Shown: positions 7,086 through 15,896 of the stretch, piece by piece
Numbering within the stretch: the stretch's first letter is position 1
How the letters are laid out: every line of letters starts with the position of its first letter
NCBI GenBank assembly: GCA_964442285.1
Contig: CAYTZH010000003.1
Coordinates: 62,001-126,000, forward strand
Direction: 5' to 3'
Length of the DNA: 64,000 nt
Source of the DNA: CAYTZH01 sp964442285
GTDB taxonomy: Bacteria; Myxococcota_A; UBA9160; JAFDET01
Position numbers and translations under genes: made by a program
The notes under the pieces: generated by a model
Seen by the model: only the letters and a program-made list of their open reading frames with translations
Told to the model about the DNA's origin: nothing
Database searches by the model: none

Positions 7086-8702
7086 GCGAGCGGGTCCCCC
7101 AACAGCGCGGCGGCGCCGCGGGTCTCCGGCCGCTGGCCGCTGCTGGGGCACCTGCTCGAGCTCCGGCGCGCGCCCATCGGACTGATGGCGCGCGCGCGGG
7201 CGGAGTGCGGCGAGCTCGCCGAGCTCGACCTCGCGGGACACCGGGTGGTGATGATGTACGGCGAGAAGGCCCAGGAGGCCTTCTTCCGCGCGCCGGACGA
7301 GCAGCTCGACCAGGCGGCGGCGTATCCCTTCATGAAGCCGGTCTTCGGCCCGGGCGTGGTCTTCGACGCCACGCCGGAGCAGCGCAAGCAGGCCCTGCGC
7401 AACCGCTCCCTGCGCGACGCCGCCATGCGCGGACACGCCGAGCGCATCGCCTTCGAGACCGAGCGGCTCGTCGAGGGCTGGGGCGACCGCGGCGAGGTGG
7501 ACCTGCTCGACTTCTTCGCCGAGCTCACGATCTACACCTCGAGCGCCTCGCTCATCGGCCCGGAGTTCCGCAGGGCGCTGGGGCCCGAGCTCGTGCCGCT
7601 GTTCGCCGACCTCGAGCGCGGCACCGACGCCTTCGCCTACGTGAACCCCCACCTGCCCCTGCCGAGCTTCCGGCGCCGCGACCGCGCCCGGCGCCAGCTC
7701 GTCGGGATCCTGGAGGAGATCTTCCGGCGCCGGGAGGCCGCCGGCGAGGAGAGCACGGACCTCTTCGCCGTGCTCCGCAAGCTCCGCAAGCCCGACGGCT
7801 CGCCCGTCTACGACGTGGACCAGATCACCGGCATGTTCATCTCCATGATGTTCGCCGGCCATCACACCACCTCTACCACGGCGGCCTGGGCTCTGCTCGA
7901 GCTGCTGCGCCATCCCGCGTGGATGGCCCGGGTGACCGAGGAGCTCGACGCGCTCTACGCCGACGGCCGGGAGGTGAGCTACCAGGCGCTGCGCGAGATC
8001 CCCCTGCTGGAGCGCGTGCTCAAGGAGACCCTGCGCCTGCACCCGCCGCTGATCCTGCTCATGCGCAAGGTGCTCCGCGACTTCGAGTACGCCGGCTGCA
8101 CGATCCCGGCGGGCCGCACGGTGGGGGTCTCCGTCGCCGTCTCGAACCGCATGCCCGAGTGCTTCCCGGAGCCGGACCGCTTCGACCCCGACCGCTACGC
8201 CGAGGGCCGCGAGGAGGACCGGCAGATCTTCGCCTGGATCCCGTTCGGGGCCGGTCGCCACCGCTGCGTGGGCGCGGCCTTCGCCATGGTGCAGCTCAAG
8301 GCGATCTTCAGCGTGCTGCTGCGGCGCTACGCCTTCTCCCTGGCCCAGCCGCCGGAGCGCTATCGCAACGACCACTCGAAGATGGTGGTCCAGCTCGCCC
8401 AGCCGTGTCGGGTCGGCTACGCGCGCCGCGAGGCGGCCGTCGTGGCGGGCGCCCCGTCCGTGGCGGGCGGGGAGGGCGCCGCGCTCGAAGGGCCCCTCCG
8501 GCTGCGCGTCGATCTCGACCTGTGCCAGGGACACGCCGTCTGCGTATCGGAGGCGCCGGAGGTCTTCGAGATCGACCCCGAGACCCGCAAGGTCCGCCTG
8601 CGCGCGGTGACGGTCCCGCAGGACCAGCGCACCGCCGTCGACGCGGCCGTGCGCTACTGCCCCACCCGGGCGCTCTCGACCGGGAGCGACGAGAGGAGCT
8701 GA
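7077..8702 (+). CDS. CYP51 sterol 14-alpha-demethylase fused to ferredoxin
   Basis: A 541-residue two-domain protein. Residues 1 to about 455 are a CYP51-type P450 with several family-specific blocks: FGPGVVFDA, FFAELTIYTSSASLIG, MFISMMFAGHHTT (I helix with the CYP51 His-Thr), LKETLRLHPPLILLMR (ExxR), FGAGRHRCVGAAFA (axial Cys397) and ESYRNDHSKMVVQLAQP-like tail. After a linker, residues about 475-541 form a [3Fe-4S]-type ferredoxin with C483-x2-H486-x2-C489 and C528-P. CYP51-ferredoxin fusions are known from Methylococcus capsulatus. It should remove the 14-alpha methyl of a sterol, with the fused ferredoxin passing electrons. GTG 7065 is an alternative start within the repeat. No squalene epoxidase or oxidosqualene cyclase is visible here. 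Confidence 0.93.
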   Translation: MSAASGSPNSAAAPRVSGRWPLLGHLLELRRAPIGLMARARAECGELAELDLAGHRVVMMYGEKAQEAFFRAPDEQLDQAAAYPFMKPVFGPGVVFDATPEQRKQALRNRSLRDAAMRGHAERIAFETERLVEGWGDRGEVDLLDFFAELTIYTSSASLIGPEFRRALGPELVPLFADLERGTDAFAYVNPHLPLPSFRRRDRARRQLVGILEEIFRRREAAGEESTDLFAVLRKLRKPDGSPVYDVDQITGMFISMMFAGHHTTSTTAAWALLELLRHPAWMARVTEELDALYADGREVSYQALREIPLLERVLKETLRLHPPLILLMRKVLRDFEYAGCTIPAGRTVGVSVAVSNRMPECFPEPDRFDPDRYAEGREEDRQIFAWIPFGAGRHRCVGAAFAMVQLKAIFSVLLRRYAFSLAQPPERYRNDHSKMVVQLAQPCRVGYARREAAVVAGAPSVAGGEGAALEGPLRLRVDLDLCQGHAVCVSEAPEVFEIDPETRKVRLRAVTVPQDQRTAVDAAVRYCPTRALSTGSDERS

Positions 8703-8704
8703 GG

Positions 8705-9262
8705 ATGGCCTTTCCGCGTGAGGAGCTCGAGGAGATGATGCGCCGCTGGGTGGCGGCCAACGACGAGGCCGGTCGCACGGGCGTCTGGGCGCCCATGGCC
8801 GACTTCTACACCGAGGACGCCGTCTACTCCTGGAACAACGGGCCGAAGCACGAGTTCGTGGCCCGCGGACGCGACCAGATCCGCGACTGGGTCTTCGGCA
8901 CCGAGATGGCAGGGCTCGAGACCTGGACCTATCCCTACGTGCGGGTCCTCATCGACGATCGGCTCGGCGAGATCATCGGGATCTGGCGTCAGCTCGCGCC
9001 GGTGAAGGATCCGGAGGGCCGACCCTACGAGATCGCCGGCACCGGCGGCTCCTGGTTCCGCTACGCCGGCGACTTCCGCTGGAGCTGGCAGCGCGACTTC
9101 TTCGATCACGGCAACGCCGGCGCCGTCTTCCTGGCCCTGGCCCAGAACGGCCAGCTCTCCGACGGCATGCAGGAGCGCATGCGGAAGGGCTCGAGCATGC
9201 CCGGCTGGGTGCGGCGCGACGACTTCGACTGGTACGCGACCCTGCCACCGACCGAGGACTAG
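8705..9262 (+). CDS. NTF2/SnoaL-like protein
   Basis: A 185-residue ATG-start protein two bases after the CYP51 stop. The pattern helix-helix, then FYTEDAVYSWNN, then beta strands ending in GGSWFRYAG and WSWQRDFFDH, is that of the cone-shaped NTF2/SnoaL/ketosteroid-isomerase fold. Candidate pocket residues include the acidic D/E near residue 37. Such proteins act as isomerases, hydratases or binding partners in polyketide and steroid pathways. Its place between two P450s suggests a role on the same substrate. A catalytic role is not proven. Confidence 0.7.
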   Translation: MAFPREELEEMMRRWVAANDEAGRTGVWAPMADFYTEDAVYSWNNGPKHEFVARGRDQIRDWVFGTEMAGLETWTYPYVRVLIDDRLGEIIGIWRQLAPVKDPEGRPYEIAGTGGSWFRYAGDFRWSWQRDFFDHGNAGAVFLALAQNGQLSDGMQERMRKGSSMPGWVRRDDFDWYATLPPTED

Positions 9263-9263
9263 G

Positions 9264-10448
9264 ATGGCCGACGTCGAGTACGATCCGTACTCCTACGAGC
9301 AGGACGCCGATCCGTACCCGATCTTCGCCGCGTTGCGGGAGCAGGCGCCCGCCTACTACAACCCCCGGCTGGACTTCTGGGCCCTGACGCGTTTCGACGA
9401 CTGCCTGGCCGCTTTCGTGGACTGGCAGACCTACAGCTCCGCGCAGGGCACCGTGCTCGAGCTCATGGGCCGGCTCGACAATCCGCCCCTCATGATCTTC
9501 CAGGATCCGCCGCGGCAGACGCGCCTGCGCAGCCTCGTGAACGGCGTCTTCACGCCCCGGCGGATCGCCGGGCTCGAGCCCCGGGTACGCGCTCTGGCCA
9601 CTGGCTACCTGGACGAGCTGACGGGCCTCGAGCGCTTCGACGTGGTGGAGTGTCTGACGGCGAAGCTCCCCATGGACGTGATCAGCACCCTGCTCGGCAT
9701 CCCGCCGGGGGACCGGGACACGGTGCGGGGCTGGTCGAATGCGATCCTGCACCGGGAGCCGGGCAACCCGCTGCCTCCGCCCTCGGGCCTGGAGGCCCAG
9801 GTCCATCTGATGCAGTACTTCCAGGCGGCCCTCGACGAGCGGCGGGCCCGGCCCCGGGACGACGTGATGACCGACCTGATCCGTGCCGAGGTGCCCGACG
9901 AGGACGGGACGCCGCGCGGCCTCACCGACCCCGAGCTCACGGGCTTCTTCAACCTGTTGGCCACCGCCGGCAACGAGACCGTCACCAAGCTGCTGGCCTC
10001 GGCCTGCTACTGGCTCTGGCGCTTCCCCGAAGAGCGCCGCGCCCTGGTGGAGGATCCCGGGCTGATCCCCGGGGCCGTCGAGGAGACCCTGCGCTACGAC
10101 GCGCCCTCCCAGTACCAGGGTCGCGTGACCACCCGGCCGGTGACCCTGCACGGCGAGCGCCTGCCGGAGGGGGCGCGCGTCCTCATCGTGAACGCGGCGG
10201 CCAATCGCGACGGTCGCAAGTACCCCGAGCCCGACCGCTACGACGTCCGCCGCGGGATGGACCTCCACCTGGGCTTCGGCTTCGGGCGCCACCTGTGCCT
10301 CGGGGCGCACCTGGCGCGGCTCGAATCGCGGGTGGCCCTGGAGGAGCTGCTGCGGCGCTTCCCCACCTGGGAGGTCCCCGAGGACGGCATGCGGCGCATG
10401 CACTCGAGCAACGTGCGCGGCTTCTCGGGCCTGGTGCTCGAGGTGTAG
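9264..10448 (+). CDS. cytochrome P450 (paralogue of the first)
   Basis: A 394-residue P450 that begins one base after the preceding stop. The I helix is TAGNETVTK, the ExxR is in EETLRYDAPS, and the heme loop is FGFGRHLCLG with axial Cys345. It shares its N-terminal block, the LPMDVIS segment, an LHREPG segment and the HSSNVRGF ending with the 5083 P450. The two are thus paralogues flanking the CYP51, perhaps acting in succession on one substrate. No ferredoxin of its own is present. Confidence 0.92.
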   Translation: MADVEYDPYSYEQDADPYPIFAALREQAPAYYNPRLDFWALTRFDDCLAAFVDWQTYSSAQGTVLELMGRLDNPPLMIFQDPPRQTRLRSLVNGVFTPRRIAGLEPRVRALATGYLDELTGLERFDVVECLTAKLPMDVISTLLGIPPGDRDTVRGWSNAILHREPGNPLPPPSGLEAQVHLMQYFQAALDERRARPRDDVMTDLIRAEVPDEDGTPRGLTDPELTGFFNLLATAGNETVTKLLASACYWLWRFPEERRALVEDPGLIPGAVEETLRYDAPSQYQGRVTTRPVTLHGERLPEGARVLIVNAAANRDGRKYPEPDRYDVRRGMDLHLGFGFGRHLCLGAHLARLESRVALEELLRRFPTWEVPEDGMRRMHSSNVRGFSGLVLEV

Positions 10449-10451
10449 GCC

Positions 10452-11918
10452 TTGTTCGAAGCGGCCGAGCTGGGCGAGACCGTCTCGCGGGAGGTCTTCG
10501 ACGCGGAGCTTCCCGAGCTCCGCGTCGACCTGATCAACGCCCAGTACGACCTCCGTGCGGCTGACTTCCCCGCGCTCATCGTGCTCGTGGGCGACGACCG
10601 CCCCGGCGTGAGCGAGGTGGTCAACCGCCTCAACGCCTGGATGGACGCCCGTTATCTCCGCACCCACGTGTTCGGCTCGCTGCGGGAGGAGGAGCGGGAG
10701 CGTCCGCGCGACTGGCGCTACTGGCGCGCCCTCCCCGGCCGCGGCGAGCTGGCCCTCTTCACCGGGGCCTTCGCGTTGGAGACCATCGGCGAGCGGCTCC
10801 AGGGCACCATCGACGAGGCGGAGTTCGATCGTCGCCTGCGCCACATGGCGCGCTTCGAGCGCGCGCTGCTGGACGACGGCACTCTCGTCCTCAAGTTCTG
10901 GATCCACCTGCCCAAGAAGGAGTTCCGCAAGCGGGTCAAGAAGGCCCGCAAGCAGGACGACGGCGGGCGCCTGGACGAGGCGGACCACCTCATCTTCGAC
11001 GCCTACGACGAGCTGCTACCCCTGGCCGAGCAGGTGCTGCGCAAGACCGAGAACGGAGCGCCCTGGCAGATCGTCGAGGGCAGCGACGCCCGCCACCGCG
11101 ACCTCACGGTGGCGAAGGCGATCCGCACCGCCCTCGTCCAGCGGCTGGCCGGGCCACCGCGGCCCGCCGCCGCCGCCCCGCCCCTCACCCTCAGCGAGAG
11201 CAGCGTGCTCGACACGGTGGACCTCGGCGCGCACCTCGAGCGTGCGGAGTACCGGGAGCGGCGGGACGCGCTCCAGTCCCGCCTGCGCCGGCTCACCCTC
11301 GCCGCGCGGGAGTCGGGGCTCTCGAGCGTGCTGGTCTTCGAGGGCTGGGACGCGGCGGGCAAGGGCGGGGTGATCCGCCGCATCACCCAGGCCATGGACG
11401 TGCAGGACTACCGCATCGTTCCCGTCGCCGCGCCCGACGAGCAGGCGCGGGCCCATCACTACCTGTGGCGCTTCTGGCGCGAGCTGCCTCGGGCCGGTCG
11501 GATGCTGATCTTCGATCGCAGCTGGTACGGCCGCGTGCTCGTGGAGCGGGTGGAGGCCCTGGTCGGCGAAGAGGTCTGGCAGCGCGCCTACGCCGAGATC
11601 GACGACTTCGAGGAGCAGATCGTCGAGCGCGGCATCCCGCTGTTCAAGTTCTGGCTCCACATCGACCGCGACGAGCAGCTGCGCCGCTTCCGCGCCCGCG
11701 AGAGCACCCCCTACAAGAAGTACAAGATCACCGACGAGGACTACCGCAACCGCGCGCGCTGGGACGCCTACCGCGCCGCGGTCACCGACATGGTGCTGCG
11801 TACCAGCACCGAGCTCGCTCCCTGGCACCTGGTGCCCGCCAACGACAAGCGCTTCGCCCGGGTCGAGGTGCTGCGCACCGTCTGCGACGGCCTGGCGGCA
11901 CGCCTCGAGCGCGCGTGA
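10452..11918 (+). CDS. pap: polyphosphate:AMP phosphotransferase, two PPK2 domains
   Basis: A 488-residue protein of two tandem PPK2 domains. The C-terminal domain (from about residue 265) is complete: Walker A FEGWDAAGKGGVIRR, DRSWYGRVLVERVE and a lid-type FRARESTPYKKYK. The N-terminal domain keeps the fold (KFWIHLPKKEFRKR) but its Walker A position reads VGDDRPGVSE and has no Lys, so only the second half should be catalytic. This matches class II PPK2/PAP enzymes that phosphorylate AMP to ADP with polyphosphate. The start is TTG 10452, three bases after the P450 stop, so it may ride on the P450 transcript without sharing its function. Confidence 0.9.
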   Translation: MFEAAELGETVSREVFDAELPELRVDLINAQYDLRAADFPALIVLVGDDRPGVSEVVNRLNAWMDARYLRTHVFGSLREEERERPRDWRYWRALPGRGELALFTGAFALETIGERLQGTIDEAEFDRRLRHMARFERALLDDGTLVLKFWIHLPKKEFRKRVKKARKQDDGGRLDEADHLIFDAYDELLPLAEQVLRKTENGAPWQIVEGSDARHRDLTVAKAIRTALVQRLAGPPRPAAAAPPLTLSESSVLDTVDLGAHLERAEYRERRDALQSRLRRLTLAARESGLSSVLVFEGWDAAGKGGVIRRITQAMDVQDYRIVPVAAPDEQARAHHYLWRFWRELPRAGRMLIFDRSWYGRVLVERVEALVGEEVWQRAYAEIDDFEEQIVERGIPLFKFWLHIDRDEQLRRFRARESTPYKKYKITDEDYRNRARWDAYRAAVTDMVLRTSTELAPWHLVPANDKRFARVEVLRTVCDGLAARLERA

Positions 11919-11976
11919 CTCCCGTCGTCGTCTGAAGGATTCGTGAATGTGTCGGAATCTGTGAAGTCGCGGTGAA

Positions 11977-11996
11977 GGTGCCACTGCTGTGATTCC
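11977..11996. repeat. 20-bp direct repeat, left copy
   Basis: Reads GGTGCCACTGCTGTGATTCC and matches 18 of 20 bases with 13245-13264. The two copies bracket the truncated vgrG. It lies in a short AT-richer stretch (11930-12000) without genes. It may be a target-site or attachment-like duplication, or a rearrangement scar. Confidence 0.5.
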
Positions 11997-12062
11997 GCGC
12001 ACACCCTCGTGTCGGTGTTCTCGTGCAGGATGCATCCCGGGTGGACGCAGCAGGAGACATGG

Positions 12063-13238
12063 ATGTCGCTCGACCGGGGGGCGCAAGACGCCCTGCGGAG
12101 GTTCCTCCAAGACCGAACGCCCGACGCCCGGGCTGCTCTGAGTCAAGCCGCGGACGCGGCGCCGAAAGAATGGGTGGAAACGGCCATGGGCCGACTGGCC
12201 TCGGGTCGGGACGAGCTCGAAGAGATCACGCCCCTGCTCGAGTCGGCGCGCCTCTTGCGCGCCGCGATTCCCGAAGACGCCCACTCGCTCTTCTTCCAGA
12301 GCCTGAGCCAGGAGCACCGCAGGCTCCGGGTCCACACGCCCCTCGGCCGGGATGCCTTCCTCCTCCACCGCATCGTCGGCCGGGAAGAGCTCTCTCGCCC
12401 CTATCGCTACGAGCTCGAAGTACTCTCCGCCCAGGGAGGGATCGATCCGGCGGACCTGATCGGCAAGCCGGTGGCGGTGGAGATCGAGCGGGAGGACGAC
12501 GACCCCCGCTGGCTCTCCGGCCACGTCGCCGAGCTCGCCCACGAGGGGAGCTCTCGCGGCGCCGAGATCTATCGCCTGGTCCTCGTCCCGTGGCTGGATC
12601 TCCTGGAGCGCCGCAGCGACTGCCGGATCTTCCAGGAGCGGAGCGTGCCCGAGATCCTGGCGGAGGTCTTCGAGAACGCCGGCTTCCGCGACTTCGAGAC
12701 GGGCTTCCTGGGCAGCTACCCCACCCGCGGCTACTGCGTCCAGTATCGCGAGACGGACCTCGCCTTCGTCTCCCGGCTGATGGAAGAGGAAGGGATCTTC
12801 TACTTCTTCCGCCACACCGAGAAGGCCCACATCCTGGTGCTCGCGGATGCGGCGGCGGCCTACCGCGAGGGCCCCGTCCTCCGCACCAGCTCGCTGCATC
12901 CCGCGAGCGGGCTCATCGAAGACGGTCTCCGCAGCTTCGAGCACCGTTGGTCGCTGCAGACGGGGCGCATCACCCGTCGCGACTACAACCCGGACCAGCC
13001 CACCTTCGACCTCGGAGCCGCGGAGCAGAGCATCGTCCCGGTCGCCCTCGCGCGGGTACTGGAGCGCTACGACTACCCGGGACGCTACGCGGCGCGGGCC
13101 GAGGGCCGACACGTGGCGCGGGCGCGCATGGAGGAGCTCGAGACCCGCTACGCCTACCGTGCGGTGACCAAGGTGGTGTTCAGCGATCGAAGTGCCGCAA
13201 TGGACGGCTCAGTCAAGGGCGCTAATAAGCTGAACTGA
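12063..13238 (+). pseudogene. vgrG (T6SS spike), truncated after the gp27-like region
   Basis: The intact part has an extra N-terminal segment of about 75 residues, then a VgrG head typical of TssI: HTPLGRDAFLLHRIVGREELS, RPYRYELEVLS, DLIGKPVAVEIE, YCVQYRETDLAFVSRLMEEEGIFYFF. Normal VgrG proteins run on through an OB domain and a beta-helical spike (600 or more residues). Here homology stops after MEELETRYAYR and about 25 unrelated residues lead to a stop, giving 391 residues. ATG 12063 with an upstream AGGAG is preferred to GTG 12009. No other T6SS genes are in the window, so this is an orphan and probably non-functional. Confidence 0.75.
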
Positions 13239-13244
13239 CCCTGC

Positions 13245-13264
13245 GGTGCCTCTACTGTGATTCC
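13245..13264. repeat. 20-bp direct repeat, right copy
   Basis: Reads GGTGCCTCTACTGTGATTCC, which differs from the copy at 11977-11996 at two positions. It overlaps the stop codon of the aminotransferase pseudogene on the other strand, so one copy may have arisen from that gene's end. Confidence 0.5.
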
Positions 13265-14479
13265 CCCGCGACGGCCGCGTCGATGGACTCGGGGAGCACC
13301 CGGGCGATGAGCTCGATCTCCTCGTCGCCGAGGATGAAGGGCGGGCCGAGGACGATGACGTCGCGGGCCGGGTCGCAGCCGCCGGGGTAGAAGAAGACGC
13401 CGCGCAGCATGCCCTGGACGACGACGCGCATGCCCATGCCCACCTCGGCGGGAAACGGCTCGAGGGAGCCCCGGTCGCGCACGATCTCCACGGCCTGCAG
13501 CAGGCCCAGGCCGCGCACCTCCGCCACGTTCGGGTGTCGGGAGAGGGGGGCCAGGGCCTTGGTGAGGCGCTCGCCCAGGGTCGCCGCCCGGCGCACCAGA
13601 TCCTCGCGCTCCAGGATCTCGAGCACCGTGTCGGCGACCGCACAGGCCGAGGGGTGGGCGCCGAAGGTGTAGTACATGAGCTCCTCGCCCCGCTCCGCCA
13701 GGGGCGCGACGACGGCCTCGGTGGCGTAGACGCCCCCGATGGGGGCGTAGCCCCCCGCCAGGCCCTTGCCCGCGACGAGCACGTCGGGCGTCACCCCCCA
13801 GTGCTCCACGGCGAAGCGGCGACCGGTGCGGCCGAAGCCGGTCATGACCTCGTCCGCCACAAGCAGGATGCCGTAGCGGTCGCAGATCTCGCGCAGGCGC
13901 GGCCAGTACTCCGGCGGCGGTGCCAGGGCGCCGGCGGTGGAGCCCACCACCGGCTCGGCCACCACGGCCGCCACGCTCTCCGGTCCCTCCCGCTCGATGA
14001 CGTCGGCCACCGCGTCGGCGCAGGCCACGCGGCAGGTCGGGTAGGATCCGCCCAGGGGACAGCGCAGGCAGTAGCAGGCCGGGACCCTGGGGTGCGGCGT
14101 GAGCAGCGGCTCGAACCCGCGGCGTCGCTTCGTGTGGCCGCCGACCGCGAGCGTGCCCAGGGTGGTTCCGTGGTAGGAGAGGTCGCGGCCGAGGATCTTC
14201 CAGCGCTCCGGGCGGCCGGCGCTCACGTGGTGCTCGCAGGCGCTCCTCGGTGGCGAATACCGGCACCACGTAGCCCGAGCGGGCCAGGGCGCGCGCCGCC
14301 GCCTCGGCGACCTCCGGCCGGCCGTGGCCCACGTTCACGGCGACCGCGCCGCCGGCGGCGTCGAGGATCCGCCGGCCGTCCCGGGTATGGATCCAGGCGC
14401 CCTCGGTGTGATCCACCGTCACAGCTGCGCCCCTTCCAGTGGGAATGAAGGGGAAGAGCCGATCGCGGGCGTCGTCCAT
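13252..14479 (-). pseudogene. class III aminotransferase, internal deletion and frameshift
   Basis: The gene starts well: GGAGGCAGC then ATG at 14479, followed by a normal class III N-terminus (FPFIPTGRGAAVTVDHTEGAW, DAAGGAVAVNVGHG) as far as VFATEERLR near 14235. The frame then breaks. Homology resumes in another frame at GRPERWKILGRDLSYHGTTL and runs to the end, including VADEVMTGFGRTG (PLP-ring Asp) and AGKGLAGGYAPIGG (Schiff-base Lys). The segment that normally holds the phosphate-binding SGSEA motif, roughly 35-40 codons, is absent at the break. The enzyme cannot be made in active form. It may once have been an omega-amino acid:pyruvate aminotransferase. Confidence 0.8.
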
Positions 14480-14704
14480 GCTGCCTCCGCGCGAGCAACG
14501 CGCCTTCGAGGATCCCCGATCCCCGCCGGTCGCTCCAGGGCCGCGGCCCCCGTAGGCCCGGGCCCCAAGGGGGTGCGCCGCCCCCAGGGCCCTGTGGTAC
14601 GCTTCTCCACTGCAGCGCAGGTGTCCCGTCGCCGGACGGACCGGGAGGGACATTCGCCCGTGTCGCTCGCACCGGGGAGGGCCGGTGCAGCGAGGGTTCA
14701 CAGC

Positions 14705-15028
14705 TTGTCCAAGCGTCTGTACGTGGGGAACATCCCCTTCAACACCACGGAAGCCGATCTTCGCGAAGCCTTCGAGAAGCACGGCACCGTGACCTCAGTC
14801 AGTGTCATCACCGATCGCGAGACCGGTCGCTCCCGCGGCTTTGCCTTCGTGGAGATGGACGACGGCAGTGCCGCCGACGCCGCCATCGAGGCGATGAACG
14901 GCGCCGACTTCGGCGGCCGCAGCCTCCGGGTGAATGAGGCCCACTCCCGCGGCGGCGGCGGTGGTGGTGGTGGCGGCGGAGGAGGGCGGGGTCGTCCCGG
15001 CGGTGGAGGCGGCGGTCGACGCTACTAG
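14705..15028 (+). CDS. glycine-rich RRM RNA-binding protein
   Basis: A 107-residue protein with one RNA recognition motif. RNP2 is LYVGNI (residues 5-10) and RNP1 is RGFAFVEM (about 45-52), followed by a pure Gly/Arg tail. This matches the bacterial cold-inducible Rbp family. It binds RNA in the cytoplasm, probably as a chaperone. The start is TTG 14705 in TTGTCCAAGCGT, because RRM homology begins directly after it. The 225 bases between the aminotransferase start and here hold no gene; they are GC-rich with several hairpins, and a long 5' UTR is possible. A GC hairpin without a T run (15037-15052) follows the stop. Confidence 0.88.
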   Translation: MSKRLYVGNIPFNTTEADLREAFEKHGTVTSVSVITDRETGRSRGFAFVEMDDGSAADAAIEAMNGADFGGRSLRVNEAHSRGGGGGGGGGGGGRGRPGGGGGGRRY

Positions 15029-15065
15029 CGTTGCGGCCCGCCCCCGGGCGGGGCACCGCTGATCC

Positions 15066-15833
15066 ATGGCCGACGAACCGCTCATCGCCGTCTTCGTCGA
15101 CTTCGAGAACCTCGCCATCGGGGCGAGCCGGTCCAAGCTCGGCCCGTTCCGCATGGATCTCGTCCTGAAGCGGCTGCTGGAGAAGGGGCGCGTGGTCTAC
15201 AAGCGCGCCTACTGCGACTGGCACGGCTACCGCAAGGAGGCTGGCGAGTTCCACCAGCAGGGCGTCGAGATGGTCGACATCCCCCAGACCAAGATCTCCG
15301 GCAAGAACAGCGCCGACATCCACATGGTCGTCGACGCCCTGGACCTCTGCTACGCGAAGCAGCACATCGACATCTTCGCCCTGCTCTCGGGGGACAGCGA
15401 CTTCTCCCCCCTGGTCTCCAAGCTGAAGGAGAACGACAAGCGGGTGATCAGCTGCGGGGTGAAGTCGAGCACCTCGGACCTGCTCGTCGCGGCCTCCGAC
15501 GAGTTCATCTACTACGACGACCTGGTGCGGCGCGCGGAGAAGCCGCGCACGACCCGGAAGACCAAGGCCGGCCAGAAGCGCGACAAGAAGGACGAGGCGC
15601 GGGAGCAGGTGCTCGAGATCGTGCGCGCCCTCGACAGCGAGTACGACCAGGTCTGGGGATCGATGATCAAGCAGACGGTCCGCCGCGTGCACCCGGGCTT
15701 CGCCGAGGACTACTACGGCTACGACTCCTTCGCCGCCCTGTTGGAGGACCTGGCCGACCGCGACGTGGTCGACCTCGACTACGACGAGAAGCGCGGCAAC
15801 TACCTGGTGCGCATCCGGCCCGACGCCGCCTGA
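15066..15833 (+). CDS. NYN-domain protein with C-terminal OST-HTH/LOTUS domain
   Basis: 255 residues. Residues 1 to about 150 form a LabA-type NYN (PIN-like) nuclease fold: VFVDFENLAIG with the first Asp, SADIHMVVDAL, and LLSGDSDFSPLVSKL giving the other acidic metal ligands. A Lys-rich linker (about 160-175) leads to a winged-helix OST-HTH domain (VWGSMIKQTVRRVHPGF to the end). This architecture is thought to act on RNA. It follows an RRM protein on the same strand at 37 bases, so the pair may be an RNA-metabolism unit. The target RNA is unknown. Confidence 0.85.
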   Translation: MADEPLIAVFVDFENLAIGASRSKLGPFRMDLVLKRLLEKGRVVYKRAYCDWHGYRKEAGEFHQQGVEMVDIPQTKISGKNSADIHMVVDALDLCYAKQHIDIFALLSGDSDFSPLVSKLKENDKRVISCGVKSSTSDLLVAASDEFIYYDDLVRRAEKPRTTRKTKAGQKRDKKDEAREQVLEIVRALDSEYDQVWGSMIKQTVRRVHPGFAEDYYGYDSFAALLEDLADRDVVDLDYDEKRGNYLVRIRPDAA

Positions 15834-15896
15834 CGGCAGCCCCTGGCGCCCGGCGGCCGCGACCCGCCGCCGCGGGCGGGCGCGCTGCGCGCCTCG

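Noticed and set aside
13180..13245. End of an insertion sequence after the vgrG break
   Set aside because: The AT-richer 60 bases after the break suggested an IS end, but I see no terminal inverted repeat pair and no transposase on either side.
15037..15052. Intrinsic terminator after the RRM gene
   Set aside because: The stem is GC-only with a very small loop and no T run follows, so read-through to the NYN gene is as likely.
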